Of a DNA stretch of 56,880 nucleotides, positions 1 through 6,694 are shown in pieces. Position 1 is the stretch's first letter; every line of letters starts with the position of its first letter. The stretch is from contig VXRN01000016.1 of assembly GCA_009838465.1 (NCBI GenBank), forward strand, positions 1-56,880, written 5' to 3'. Made by a program: the position numbers and the translations under genes. The notes under the pieces are model-generated. The model was not told where the DNA came from. It worked only from the letters and a program-made list of their open reading frames with translations, and did no database searches. The stretch is from Dehalococcoidia bacterium. Lineage in GTDB: Bacteria; Chloroflexota; Dehalococcoidia; Lucifugimonadales; UBA1123.

Positions 1-45
1 ATGCGCTTTCCAAGTTCTCATACAAGTTTTATGCTTTACCTACCC

Positions 46-115
46 CTGTCAGCCCGTCAAGGGGGAAGGGACTTTTGCCTACCCTTGTGAGCCCCCTTGT
101 TGTCACCACGCAGCC
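46..115. repeat. Dispersed GC-rich palindromic repeat, family A (variant)
   Basis: This intergenic stretch carries the GTCAAGGGGGAAGGGACTTT block followed by a CCTACCCTTGTGAGCCCCC tail. The same block recurs in inverse orientation near 6410-6445 and, in part, at 14158-14210 and 16565-16590. It lies just upstream of the first dehydrogenase gene and would be translated if an upstream ATG were used, which argues against that start. Confidence 0.7.
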
Positions 116-206
116 CTTCGTATTAAGATGCGTTCGAGGCGGGCGGGCGCTGGAAGTGTGGACATCGCGGCTTCTCATTGAAGTCCGCCCCATCAGGGAG
201 GATAAA

Positions 207-1199
207 GTGGACCAGGAACGAGACCTTTACATGATGATGCTCCGACGGATGATGCTGATCCGGGAGTTCGAGGAGAATGTCAAGCTGCTAGTCCAGCGTG
301 GCGAACTGGTGGGCATGGCCCACTGTTACATAGGCGAGGAAGCGGTAGCGGTCGGTGCGTGCGCCGCGCTGCGCGACGACGACTACATCACGGGCAACCA
401 CCGCTCGCACGGACATCCCATATCCAAGGGCGGCGACGTCCGGCGCGCTATGGCCGAACTGCTCGGCAAGGCCACCGGCTACTGCAAGGGCAAAGGCGGC
501 TCCATGCACCTTGCTGACTTCGACATAGGCATCCTGGGCGAGTCCGGCATCGTCGCGTCTGCGCTGCCTGTCGCCGTCGGCGCAGCCATGGGCAGCAGGA
601 TGCAGGGCAACGACCGCGTCGTCGTGGCCTTCTTCGGCGACGGCGCAAGCAACCAGGGCGCCTGTCACGAGGCGATGAACCTGGCCTCCATCTGGAAACT
701 GCCCGTAATATTCCTGTGCGAGAACAACCAGTACGCGGTGACCACCAGCTTCAGGGAAGCGGTCGCCGTGGAGAACATATCCGACCGCGCCTATGCCTAC
801 GACATGCCGGGCGTGCTGGTGGACGGGCAGGACGCGATGGCGATGTACGAGGCCACCACTGAGGCCGTCAGGCGCGCCCGGGCCGGTGAGGGTCCCACGC
901 TGATCGAGGCCCGCACATACCGCTACGAGGACCACTCCGAGGGACTCGTCCGTATCCTGCGAGAGTCGTATCGAACGGATGAAGAAGTCGAGAGGTGGCG
1001 CGAGCGAGATCCCATCGCGGTCCATTCTAGCTGGCTGGTAGAGCAGGAGATAGCCTCCCAGGAAGAGATAGAAGCCGTTCGCGAGGAAGTGGCCGAGACG
1101 ATTGCCGAAGCTCTGGAGTTCGCGCGCGAAAGCCCGTACCCGGAGATGGATGACCTTCTTAACGATATGTACGCCGATCCGCTGCCAGTATATAACTGA
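207..1199 (+). CDS. Thiamine-diphosphate-dependent 2-oxoacid dehydrogenase E1 component, alpha subunit (first cluster)
   Basis: About 330 aa, the normal length for an E1 alpha subunit of a pyruvate, acetoin or branched-chain 2-oxoacid dehydrogenase. It decarboxylates the 2-oxoacid on thiamine diphosphate and passes the acyl group to the E2 lipoyl arm. The ThDP/Mg motif is visible as GDGASNQG near residues 144-151, followed by the MNLASIWKLPVIFLCENN segment. I chose GTG at 207 because GGGAGG (196-201) lies five bases upstream; the ATG at 75 would add 44 residues of repeat-derived sequence. E1 beta and E2 follow. The substrate cannot be assigned from sequence alone, and no E3 gene is in the window. 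Confidence 0.9.
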   Translation: MDQERDLYMMMLRRMMLIREFEENVKLLVQRGELVGMAHCYIGEEAVAVGACAALRDDDYITGNHRSHGHPISKGGDVRRAMAELLGKATGYCKGKGGSMHLADFDIGILGESGIVASALPVAVGAAMGSRMQGNDRVVVAFFGDGASNQGACHEAMNLASIWKLPVIFLCENNQYAVTTSFREAVAVENISDRAYAYDMPGVLVDGQDAMAMYEATTEAVRRARAGEGPTLIEARTYRYEDHSEGLVRILRESYRTDEEVERWRERDPIAVHSSWLVEQEIASQEEIEAVREEVAETIAEALEFARESPYPEMDDLLNDMYADPLPVYN

Positions 1200-1212
1200 G
1201 ATGTTTGCATAA

Positions 1213-1253
1213 TTCCCCTTTCCCTTGATGGGAGAGGGCTAGGGTGAGGGTGA
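1213..1253. repeat. Dispersed palindromic repeat, family A
   Basis: CCCTTTCCCTTGATGGGAGAGGGCT followed by AGGGTGAGGGTGA, a REP-like inverted repeat in the gap between E1 alpha and E1 beta. It matches copies near 6481, 13457, 20887, 40152 and 49403. Confidence 0.75.
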
Positions 1254-1304
1254 TTAGTTTCCACGCCCATTGCAGGGTAACGGATAGCACAGGAGGCAAT
1301 AGTC

Positions 1305-2270
1305 ATGCCTGAGATTACATACGCGGATGCGCTGAACATCGCTATCAAGGAAGAGATGCGGAGAGACGAGAGCGTCTTCATAATGGGCGAGAGCATCCGG
1401 GGCGGCATCTACGGCGTGACCGGGGGCCTGTCCCAGGAGTTCGGCGACCGGGTCATAGACACGCCGCTGTCCGAGAACGGCTTCATGGGCGCGGCGGTCG
1501 GCGCCGCCGCCGTGGGCATGAGGCCCATCGTCCAGTCGCTTTCCAGCTTCCTCTGGGTCGCCATGGACCAGCTCATCAGCCAGGCCGCGAAGATGCGCTT
1601 CATGTTTGGAGGCCAGGTCAACCTGCCGGTCGTGTATAGGTGCGGCATGATCTACGGCGCGAACAGCGCCGCCCATCACACTGACAGACCGTATCCCATG
1701 CTGATGAACATGCCCGGGCTGAAGATCGCCATTCCCACGACTCCGGCAGACGCCAAGGGGCTGCTAAAGACCGCCGTCCGCGACAACGACCCCGTAATGT
1801 TCTTTGAGGACAACAACCTCACCGGCACCCGTGGGGAAGTGGACGATGACGATGACTACACGATCCCGTTCGGCGTGGCCGACGTCAAGCACGAAGGATC
1901 GGACGTAACCGTGGTCGCGCTTGCAGGAATGCTTCGCCGGGCGGTCGCCGTCGCCGAGGAGCTTGAAGGCGAGGACATATCGGTCGAGGTTATAGACCCG
2001 CGCACGATAGTCCCGCTGGACACCAGGACCATACTCGATTCCGTCGAGAAGACCGGCAGGCTGGTGATCGTGGACCCGGCTCACAAGAGTTGCAGCGTCG
2101 CGTCCGAGATCTCGGCAATGGTCGCCCAGGAAGGCTTCTGGAGCCTCCAAAGTCCCATACAGCGCGTCACCAGTCTGGACTGCCACTTCCCCTTCAGCCC
2201 CGCGCTGGAGTCCGAGGTCTTCCCCAACGAAGAAAAGATAGCCGACGCCATATACGCGACCCTGGAATAG
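1305..2270 (+). CDS. 2-oxoacid dehydrogenase E1 component, beta subunit (first cluster)
   Basis: 321 aa, full length for the beta half of the E1 heterotetramer. The N-terminal pyrimidine-binding region (YADALNIAIKEEMRRDESVF, GDRVIDTPLSENGF) is followed by a transketolase C-terminal domain ending in the typical CHFPFSPALE motif. The ATG at 1305 has a strong AGGAGG at 1291-1296. It lies 105 bp after E1 alpha, across a family A repeat, and 33 bp before E2, so the three genes are very probably one operon. The substrate (pyruvate, acetoin or branched-chain oxoacid) is undetermined. Confidence 0.92.
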   Translation: MPEITYADALNIAIKEEMRRDESVFIMGESIRGGIYGVTGGLSQEFGDRVIDTPLSENGFMGAAVGAAAVGMRPIVQSLSSFLWVAMDQLISQAAKMRFMFGGQVNLPVVYRCGMIYGANSAAHHTDRPYPMLMNMPGLKIAIPTTPADAKGLLKTAVRDNDPVMFFEDNNLTGTRGEVDDDDDYTIPFGVADVKHEGSDVTVVALAGMLRRAVAVAEELEGEDISVEVIDPRTIVPLDTRTILDSVEKTGRLVIVDPAHKSCSVASEISAMVAQEGFWSLQSPIQRVTSLDCHFPFSPALESEVFPNEEKIADAIYATLE

Positions 2271-2303
2271 CGCCTGCGCTACAAAGCGCACCGGAGGATA
2301 CTC

Positions 2304-3632
2304 ATGGCTACCAATGTGCTCCTCCCCCAGTGGGGCATGAATATGGAAGACGGGACGCTGACCAAGTGGCTCGTTGGCGAAGGCGACGAGATCGCCGAGG
2401 GACAGCCGCTGGTCGAGGTCGAGACCGCCAAGATCAACTCTGAGCTGGAATCTCCGGCCTCCGGGGTGGTAGCACACATCATGGCCGACGAAGGTTCGCT
2501 CGTGAAAGTCGGCGAGTTGGTTGCGGTCATAGCCGAACCGGGTGAGAGTGTTCCCAGGCCCGAACCGGGCGCTCCGACATCACCGGCTGCGGCGCGAAGG
2601 CGTCAGCGACGTACCGACCGCCGGACCGCAGGCGGCGGGGGCCAGCGGCAGGTTACGCCGGTCGCGAGACGGCTGGCTCGGGACAATGACATCTCCCTGG
2701 ACGAGGTTACCGGCACCGGGCCGCGTGGTCGGATCACCGAGCAGGACGTTCGCGACGCTATCGAGGTGCGCCGGAGACGACCACGAATACAGGTCGTGCC
2801 AAGGGCCAGGATGCTCGCGCGACAGGAAGGCATCGAACTCGACGACCTGGAGGGCTCAGGGCCGAATGGACGCATCGTCGTGGCGGATGTCGAGCGGGCG
2901 ATTGCCGAGCGCGACGCTGGCGCAGCTCGCGCTGACGCGGTTGCCGAGGCAATGCCTCTGACCGGTCTGCGCAAGACTATCGCCGACCGCATGAGAATGA
3001 GTGTCGGCACCATGGCGCAGGTCACGCTTACCACGGAGGCGGACGTCACCGACCTGCTGAAACTGCGGGAGTCTCTGGTTTCCGAGTGGCGACCGCATCG
3101 TCTGCGTCCTCTCGACCTCGACATCATCATCACCGCGATTGCCGAGTCTCTCAAGTCCCACCCAAGGCTCAACGCTCACCTGGTGGACGATGAAGTTCTG
3201 CTGCTCAAAGACGTCAATATAGGCATTGCCGTGGCAGTGCCGGACGGCCTGGTTGTGCCTGTGCTGAGAGGCGCGCAATCCCTGGACCTGCTCGGTATGG
3301 CCAGGGCAATGCGCGAACTGGCCGACAAGACCAGGAAGAACGCGCTCGGCATAGACGACGTGACGGGGGCAGGATTCACGGTCACGGCGCTTTCTAACTA
3401 CGACATAGATGTGTTCACGCCCATCATAGACCCGCCGCAGGTAGCGATCCTGGGACTGGGACGAGCGAACGAAAAGCCGGTCGTCGTGGACGGCGAGATC
3501 GTCGCACGCTCGATGATGTACCTGAGCGTGACCTTCGACCACCGCGCGCTCGATGGCGTCCCGGTCGCCGAATTCATGCGGACGCTCAAGTCGAAGCTGG
3601 AGTCGCCCGAAGCGTTGGTCGGCGATTCCTAG
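2304..3632 (+). CDS. Dihydrolipoamide acyltransferase (E2) of 2-oxoacid dehydrogenase, with two peripheral-subunit-binding domains
   Basis: 442 aa. Domains in order: one lipoyl domain (1-78) with lipoyl-lysine K43 in ETAKI; an Arg/Pro-rich linker; two peripheral-subunit-binding domains (about 117-153 and 164-200), each with the GxGPxGRI core; and a CoA-dependent acyltransferase domain from about 218, with catalytic H413 and D417 in HRALDG. E2 carries the acyl group from E1 on its lipoyl arm and transfers it to CoA. Start ATG 2304 follows GGAGG at 2293-2297. Most E2 chains have a single subunit-binding domain, so two here, and again in the paralogue at 28991, is unusual. No E3 gene lies nearby. 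Confidence 0.93.
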   Translation: MATNVLLPQWGMNMEDGTLTKWLVGEGDEIAEGQPLVEVETAKINSELESPASGVVAHIMADEGSLVKVGELVAVIAEPGESVPRPEPGAPTSPAAARRRQRRTDRRTAGGGGQRQVTPVARRLARDNDISLDEVTGTGPRGRITEQDVRDAIEVRRRRPRIQVVPRARMLARQEGIELDDLEGSGPNGRIVVADVERAIAERDAGAARADAVAEAMPLTGLRKTIADRMRMSVGTMAQVTLTTEADVTDLLKLRESLVSEWRPHRLRPLDLDIIITAIAESLKSHPRLNAHLVDDEVLLLKDVNIGIAVAVPDGLVVPVLRGAQSLDLLGMARAMRELADKTRKNALGIDDVTGAGFTVTALSNYDIDVFTPIIDPPQVAILGLGRANEKPVVVDGEIVARSMMYLSVTFDHRALDGVPVAEFMRTLKSKLESPEALVGDS

Positions 3633-3777
3633 CGCCAACTCCGTTGTACACGTTGGAGGGCACCCGTGCGCACTCGCTCACCAATTGGGTCATTTCGACC
3701 GTGAACTCGACCTTCGCGCCTGCACTTGAGTGGATTCGGGCTTGAACTGAAGTAGAGGCCACGCAAGTCTTACAATA

Positions 3778-3806
3778 TTGCGTAAGGCATTGCTTTATCC
3801 CATAAT
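3778..3806 (+). promoter_or_regulatory. Candidate promoter of the vapBC-like pair
   Basis: TTGCGT (3778-3783), 17-bp spacer, CATAAT (3801-3806). The -10 matches consensus at five positions, the -35 at only three. It lies about 43 bases before the antitoxin start. An imperfect dyad GCATT...AATGC around the -10 could be an autoregulatory operator, which is usual for such pairs (inference). Confidence 0.35.
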
Positions 3807-3848
3807 GTAATGCGCATAATTTCCCTACGGCAAGAAGGAGCGTTCTCG

Positions 3849-4082
3849 ATGTTCGAGTCCAGAATAACCGTCAAGGGCCAGACGACGCTGCCCAAACCCG
3901 TGAGGGATTCACTGGAAGTTAAGCCCGGAGACAAGGTGCGCTACGTCATACTCGAGGAAGGAGTGCTGATAATGCCGGTACGACCAACCAGCCGGCTGTT
4001 CGGCAGCCTGAAGTATGACGGACCGGCCGTAAGCCTTGAAGACATGGAACGCGCCATCGCGGAAGGGGCAACCGAGGGGTGA
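3849..4082 (+). CDS. AbrB/SpoVT-type antitoxin (VapB-like)
   Basis: 77 aa from the ATG at 3849, which has AAGAAGGAG at 3832-3840. An upstream in-frame ATG at 3810 lacks a ribosome site. The N-terminus ESRITVKGQTTLPKPVRDSL is the swapped-hairpin AbrB DNA-binding fold (ITxKGQxTLP signature). The C-terminal tail would wrap the toxin. Its stop overlaps the start of the PIN-domain gene (GTGA), the classic arrangement of a VapBC toxin-antitoxin operon. Expected role: neutralise the toxin and repress the operon by binding its promoter. Confidence 0.88.
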   Translation: MFESRITVKGQTTLPKPVRDSLEVKPGDKVRYVILEEGVLIMPVRPTSRLFGSLKYDGPAVSLEDMERAIAEGATEG

Positions 4083-4495
4083 GTGCACTCGACACCAACG
4101 TGCTTATTCGCTACCTCGTGGGTGACGTTCCCGAGCAGAGCAAGGCCGCACGGGACCTGATTGACGGGCTGACACCGGACAAACCCGGATTCATCTGTCG
4201 CGAGGTTGTTCTCGAGGTTGCCTGGGTTCTGGAACGAAGCTACCGATTTACGAGAAATCAGGTAGCTCAAGCATTGATGGACCTGACGGCTTCGGACAGC
4301 CTGATTGTGGAAAACTCCGATGACGTAGCCGCCGCCGCATATCGCTATCGACAGGGAGGCGTGGGACTCTCCGACCTGATGATACTCAAGGCGGTCGAGC
4401 GGGCGAACGCTGCTCCTCTTCATACATTCGACCAAAGGCTTGCCCGGATGCAAGGCGCGACACCTGTGGACGCAGGCAATCAATGGCGGACTTAA
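4079..4495 (+). CDS. vapC: PIN-domain ribonuclease toxin, VapC family
   Basis: 138 aa with a GTG start at 4079 overlapping the antitoxin stop by four bases. The PIN active site is visible: D5 in LDTNVLIRYL, an acidic residue around E42/E46, D99 in LSDLMIL and D118 in TFDQRL. PIN toxins cleave RNA, often tRNA, using Mg2+ held by these acidic residues. The four acidic positions all look intact, so the toxin is probably functional. Translational coupling to the AbrB-type antitoxin supports the assignment. Confidence 0.9.
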   Translation: MSALDTNVLIRYLVGDVPEQSKAARDLIDGLTPDKPGFICREVVLEVAWVLERSYRFTRNQVAQALMDLTASDSLIVENSDDVAAAAYRYRQGGVGLSDLMILKAVERANAAPLHTFDQRLARMQGATPVDAGNQWRT

Positions 4496-4651
4496 TATGC
4501 TACAAGGAACTTTTGTGCGAATCAAAATCGTTGCGTGGCATGGAACAGGCTGAGATTGAATAGATTTCGGGCAGATGACTTCATGTGTGAGATGACGTAC
4601 TTTATTTGCAGTCACCACTATTTGTGCAAAGCCACAACGAGGAGATGATTG

Positions 4652-5050
4652 ATGTACGAGCGCGCTTACCGGTTTGGCGGGATGAAATGGCTGGCAGGGT
4701 TGATTGCGCTGCCCGCACTGCTTGTCATGGCGATTATCTTCATAGCCTATGTGGAGGATCCTCGACCTGTGGTGCCAGTAGGGACCACTTACCGTGAAGA
4801 CATGATCCGCCAAGACATGATCCGTGAAAGCATGGGTACCGCGTCCCCTGACGGTCCCGGGCTACCCCGCAAATACACCTCCGTTGCATCGGATACATCC
4901 TACCAGTCAAAGCCGTGGATAGAGAAGCGCATCGCCAGCATGTCCATTGCGGAAGCCCTGCCTTATCTTCTAGGAATAGTCGCAGCGTTCGGGCTGCTGG
5001 TGAGTATGGTCGTACTTGGCGTTCGACGCCTTCTCCGAACCCACGCATGA
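4652..5050 (+). CDS. Small membrane protein of unknown function, two transmembrane segments
   Basis: About 132 aa. I place the start at ATG 4652, seven bases after CGAGGAG (4639-4644); an adjacent TTG at 4649 is possible. A first hydrophobic helix (KWLAGLIALPALLVMAIIFI, about residues 11-32) and a second near the C-terminus (LPYLLGIVAAFGLLVSMVVL) bracket a polar loop of about 70 residues containing a repeated DMIRQDMIRES segment. The short tail VRRLLRTHA is basic, suggesting that end is cytoplasmic. I do not recognise a family. It stands alone between the vapBC-like pair and the repeat array. Confidence 0.6.
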   Translation: MYERAYRFGGMKWLAGLIALPALLVMAIIFIAYVEDPRPVVPVGTTYREDMIRQDMIRESMGTASPDGPGLPRKYTSVASDTSYQSKPWIEKRIASMSIAEALPYLLGIVAAFGLLVSMVVLGVRRLLRTHA

Positions 5051-5342
5051 CCATTCATCCGCCGTGTCCGGTATTTAGGAATCGGAAGCGGGCACTCTCG
5101 AATAAAGAGTTCATCCTACGATTCCCCAAAGCCGATACTTGAGGCAATGGACAGCGGCCCAGGTCAACCGACCAAGTTGATACAGCATCCATCGCGCATA
5201 CCTTGTGGCGCAAATGTTCTGTTATGTGCTATCATATGTCCATACGCACCGAACTCACAGAACATCGGGAAAACGAGGGAACCATAAATGAGCGTATATG
5301 TCATACCATCCGAGAGACACCAGATATGACCATGAAATGACG

Positions 5343-5435
5343 AAACTGGTTCAACAGACCAGTTTCCAACCAGTTTCTCCCCCAAAACTGGTACCAGTTT
5401 TTCGACCAGTTTAGACCATATCTGGTTACCAGTTT
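5343..5435. promoter_or_regulatory. Phased array of ACCAGTTT/AAACTGGT octamers (operator-like)
   Basis: Five ACCAGTTT copies start at 5358, 5369, 5393, 5405 and 5428; inverse AAACTGGT copies start at 5343 and 5385. The direct copies are 11, 24, 12 and 23 bp apart, near multiples of one helical turn. They form three dyads: arms 5343-5350/5358-5365, the 18-bp perfect palindrome AAAACTGGTACCAGTTTT (5384-5401), and CTGGT-T-ACCAG (5422-5432). The array ends about 20 bp before a possible -35 of the MBL-fold gene at 5525. This looks like a multi-site binding region for an unidentified regulator. The rest of the gap 5051-5524 shows no gene I can support. Confidence 0.6.
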
Positions 5436-5453
5436 CAGGAATCTGGCTCTCCG

Positions 5454-5480
5454 TTGTCATATATCAACTGAATTTATACG
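5454..5480 (+). promoter_or_regulatory. Candidate promoter of the MBL-fold gene
   Basis: TTGTCA (5454-5459), 15-bp spacer, TATACG (5475-5480). The spacer is short, so this is tentative. It sits directly downstream of the ACCAGTTT array and 45 bases before the start codon, a geometry that would suit activation from the array. Confidence 0.3.
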
Positions 5481-5524
5481 CAGACCGAAATTTAGATGAG
5501 ATTGCTCTCGGGAGGAGTAACCTA

Positions 5525-6367
5525 ATGACAATGACACCGGGAACCGAGCTGATAGAACTGGAAACGGGCGTCTTTGCCCGGCTGCACGAAGGACTCACCA
5601 ACGCCGGAATCATCATCGGTGATGAGGGCGTGTTGGTGATAGACTCACTGCGCGTCCCCTCGTTCGCGCGCGACCTCATCCAGGATGTCAGGCACATTAC
5701 CGACAAGCCGGTCCAGTACGTCGTGGACACCCACTCGCACTGGGACCACTCATGGGGCAACGAGGAGTTCCCCGAAGCCACGATCATCGGACATGAGAAC
5801 TGCTACACAGAGATGGTGGACGTGGAGTGGAACGAGCGATGGCGCGAGAGTGTACTGAATTCCGGCGACTCTTGGTCCGAAGAAGCCGGACTGGTGAATA
5901 TCACGCCTCCCAGTCTCACGTTCGAGACGGGCATGAGGCTCTACTTCGGCGGCAGGGAACTGCATCTCAGGTACCTGGGCAGGGCTCACACGGGCGGCGA
6001 CACCCACATACACCTGCCGGACGACGGAATCGTCTTCTGCGGGGACGTCGCGCAGGATGGCGGAGTACCGTACCTCGGCGATAGCTACCCGGAGGAGTGG
6101 CCCGACACCGACGACCGGCTGGTCGGGCTGCCAGTCGAGCGATTCGTCTCCGGGCACGGTCCGGTCGGGGAGCATTCCGCACTGGAGGAGGCGAGAGACT
6201 TCATTCACGACCTCGTCGGCAGCCTCAAGGCCGCGGCCAGGGACGGCAGGGACGCGCAGGACGCGGCCTCGACGACGGTTGCCGCTCTCACTCCCCGCTA
6301 CGGCGGATGGCGGAGTTTCGAACGCATAGAAGAGGCTCTGCCGGAGGTGTACGCTAAGCTGACATGA
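5525..6367 (+). CDS. Metallo-beta-lactamase-fold hydrolase
   Basis: 280 aa. The zinc-binding signature THSHWDHSWGN (HxHxDH) lies near residues 69-79. Further ligands are the H of GRAHTGGDTHIH, D of FCGDVA and the late GHGP histidine, so the binuclear site looks complete. The start ATG 5525 follows GGAGGAG at 5511-5517. The family includes glyoxalase II-like, quinoprotein-relay and lactonase-like hydrolases. No signal peptide is visible, so it is probably cytoplasmic. The substrate cannot be predicted. Expression may be governed by the repeat array at 5343-5435. Confidence 0.88.
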   Translation: MTMTPGTELIELETGVFARLHEGLTNAGIIIGDEGVLVIDSLRVPSFARDLIQDVRHITDKPVQYVVDTHSHWDHSWGNEEFPEATIIGHENCYTEMVDVEWNERWRESVLNSGDSWSEEAGLVNITPPSLTFETGMRLYFGGRELHLRYLGRAHTGGDTHIHLPDDGIVFCGDVAQDGGVPYLGDSYPEEWPDTDDRLVGLPVERFVSGHGPVGEHSALEEARDFIHDLVGSLKAAARDGRDAQDAASTTVAALTPRYGGWRSFERIEEALPEVYAKLT

Positions 6368-6407
6368 TTCGCGCCAATCCGCCCAGGGACCACAATCACG
6401 GCGGGGG

Positions 6408-6600
6408 ATGAAAGTCCCTTCCCCTTGAGGAGCTCACAAGGGTAGGTAAACGTCCAGTCACCTACGAAATCCGATCAACAGTCCCCTCTCCCTCAGGGAG
6501 AGGGCTAGGGTGAGGGTGAAATATCTACCCCTCTCAGCCCTTGATGGGGGAAGATTAGAGCCTGCCCCGTACTTGATACGGGGATGGGGGTGAAATCCCT
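6408..6600. repeat. Cluster of three family A repeats in the 6368-6694 gap
   Basis: Three elements lie side by side: an inverse copy of the window-start element (CCCTTCCCCTTGAGG, about 6415-6445), a canonical CCCTCTCCCTCAGGGAGAGGG element with AGGGTGAGGGTGA tail (6483-6520), and a CCCGTACTTGATACGGGG hairpin variant (6565-6585) like that at 38291-38310. No gene is visible in this gap. It separates the plus-strand hydrolase from the convergent transporter operon. Confidence 0.75.
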
Positions 6601-6637
6601 TCCGATTGGGCTTTGAGATAGTCACATAGACATAACA

Positions 6638-6664
6638 GAGCGGGCGCCTACCGGGCGCCCGCTC
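6638..6664 (-). terminator. Hairpin terminator of the ABC importer operon
   Basis: Perfect 11-bp stem GAGCGGGCGCC/GGCGCCCGCTC with loop TACCG, 31 bases beyond the stop of the binding-protein gene read on the minus strand. The following T-content is modest, so it may act as a rho-independent terminator or as an mRNA 3' stabiliser. Confidence 0.6.
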
Positions 6665-6694
6665 CGACTTACTCTACTTCACTATGGTCTTCGT

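Noticed and set aside
75..206. Upstream ATG extension of E1 alpha
   Set aside because: Would add repeat-derived residues; GTG 207 has a good Shine-Dalgarno and gives the normal family N-terminus.
5343..5435. CRISPR array or plasmid iterons
   Set aside because: Repeats are 8 bp, with both orientations and variable short spacing; no cas or replication gene is near.
5164..5460. Minus-strand 98-codon open frame covering the ACCAGTTT array
   Set aside because: No ribosome-binding site, no recognisable domain; the KLVEKLVPVLGEKLV-like stretch is explained by the octamer repeats. Kept as an alternative in the finding.
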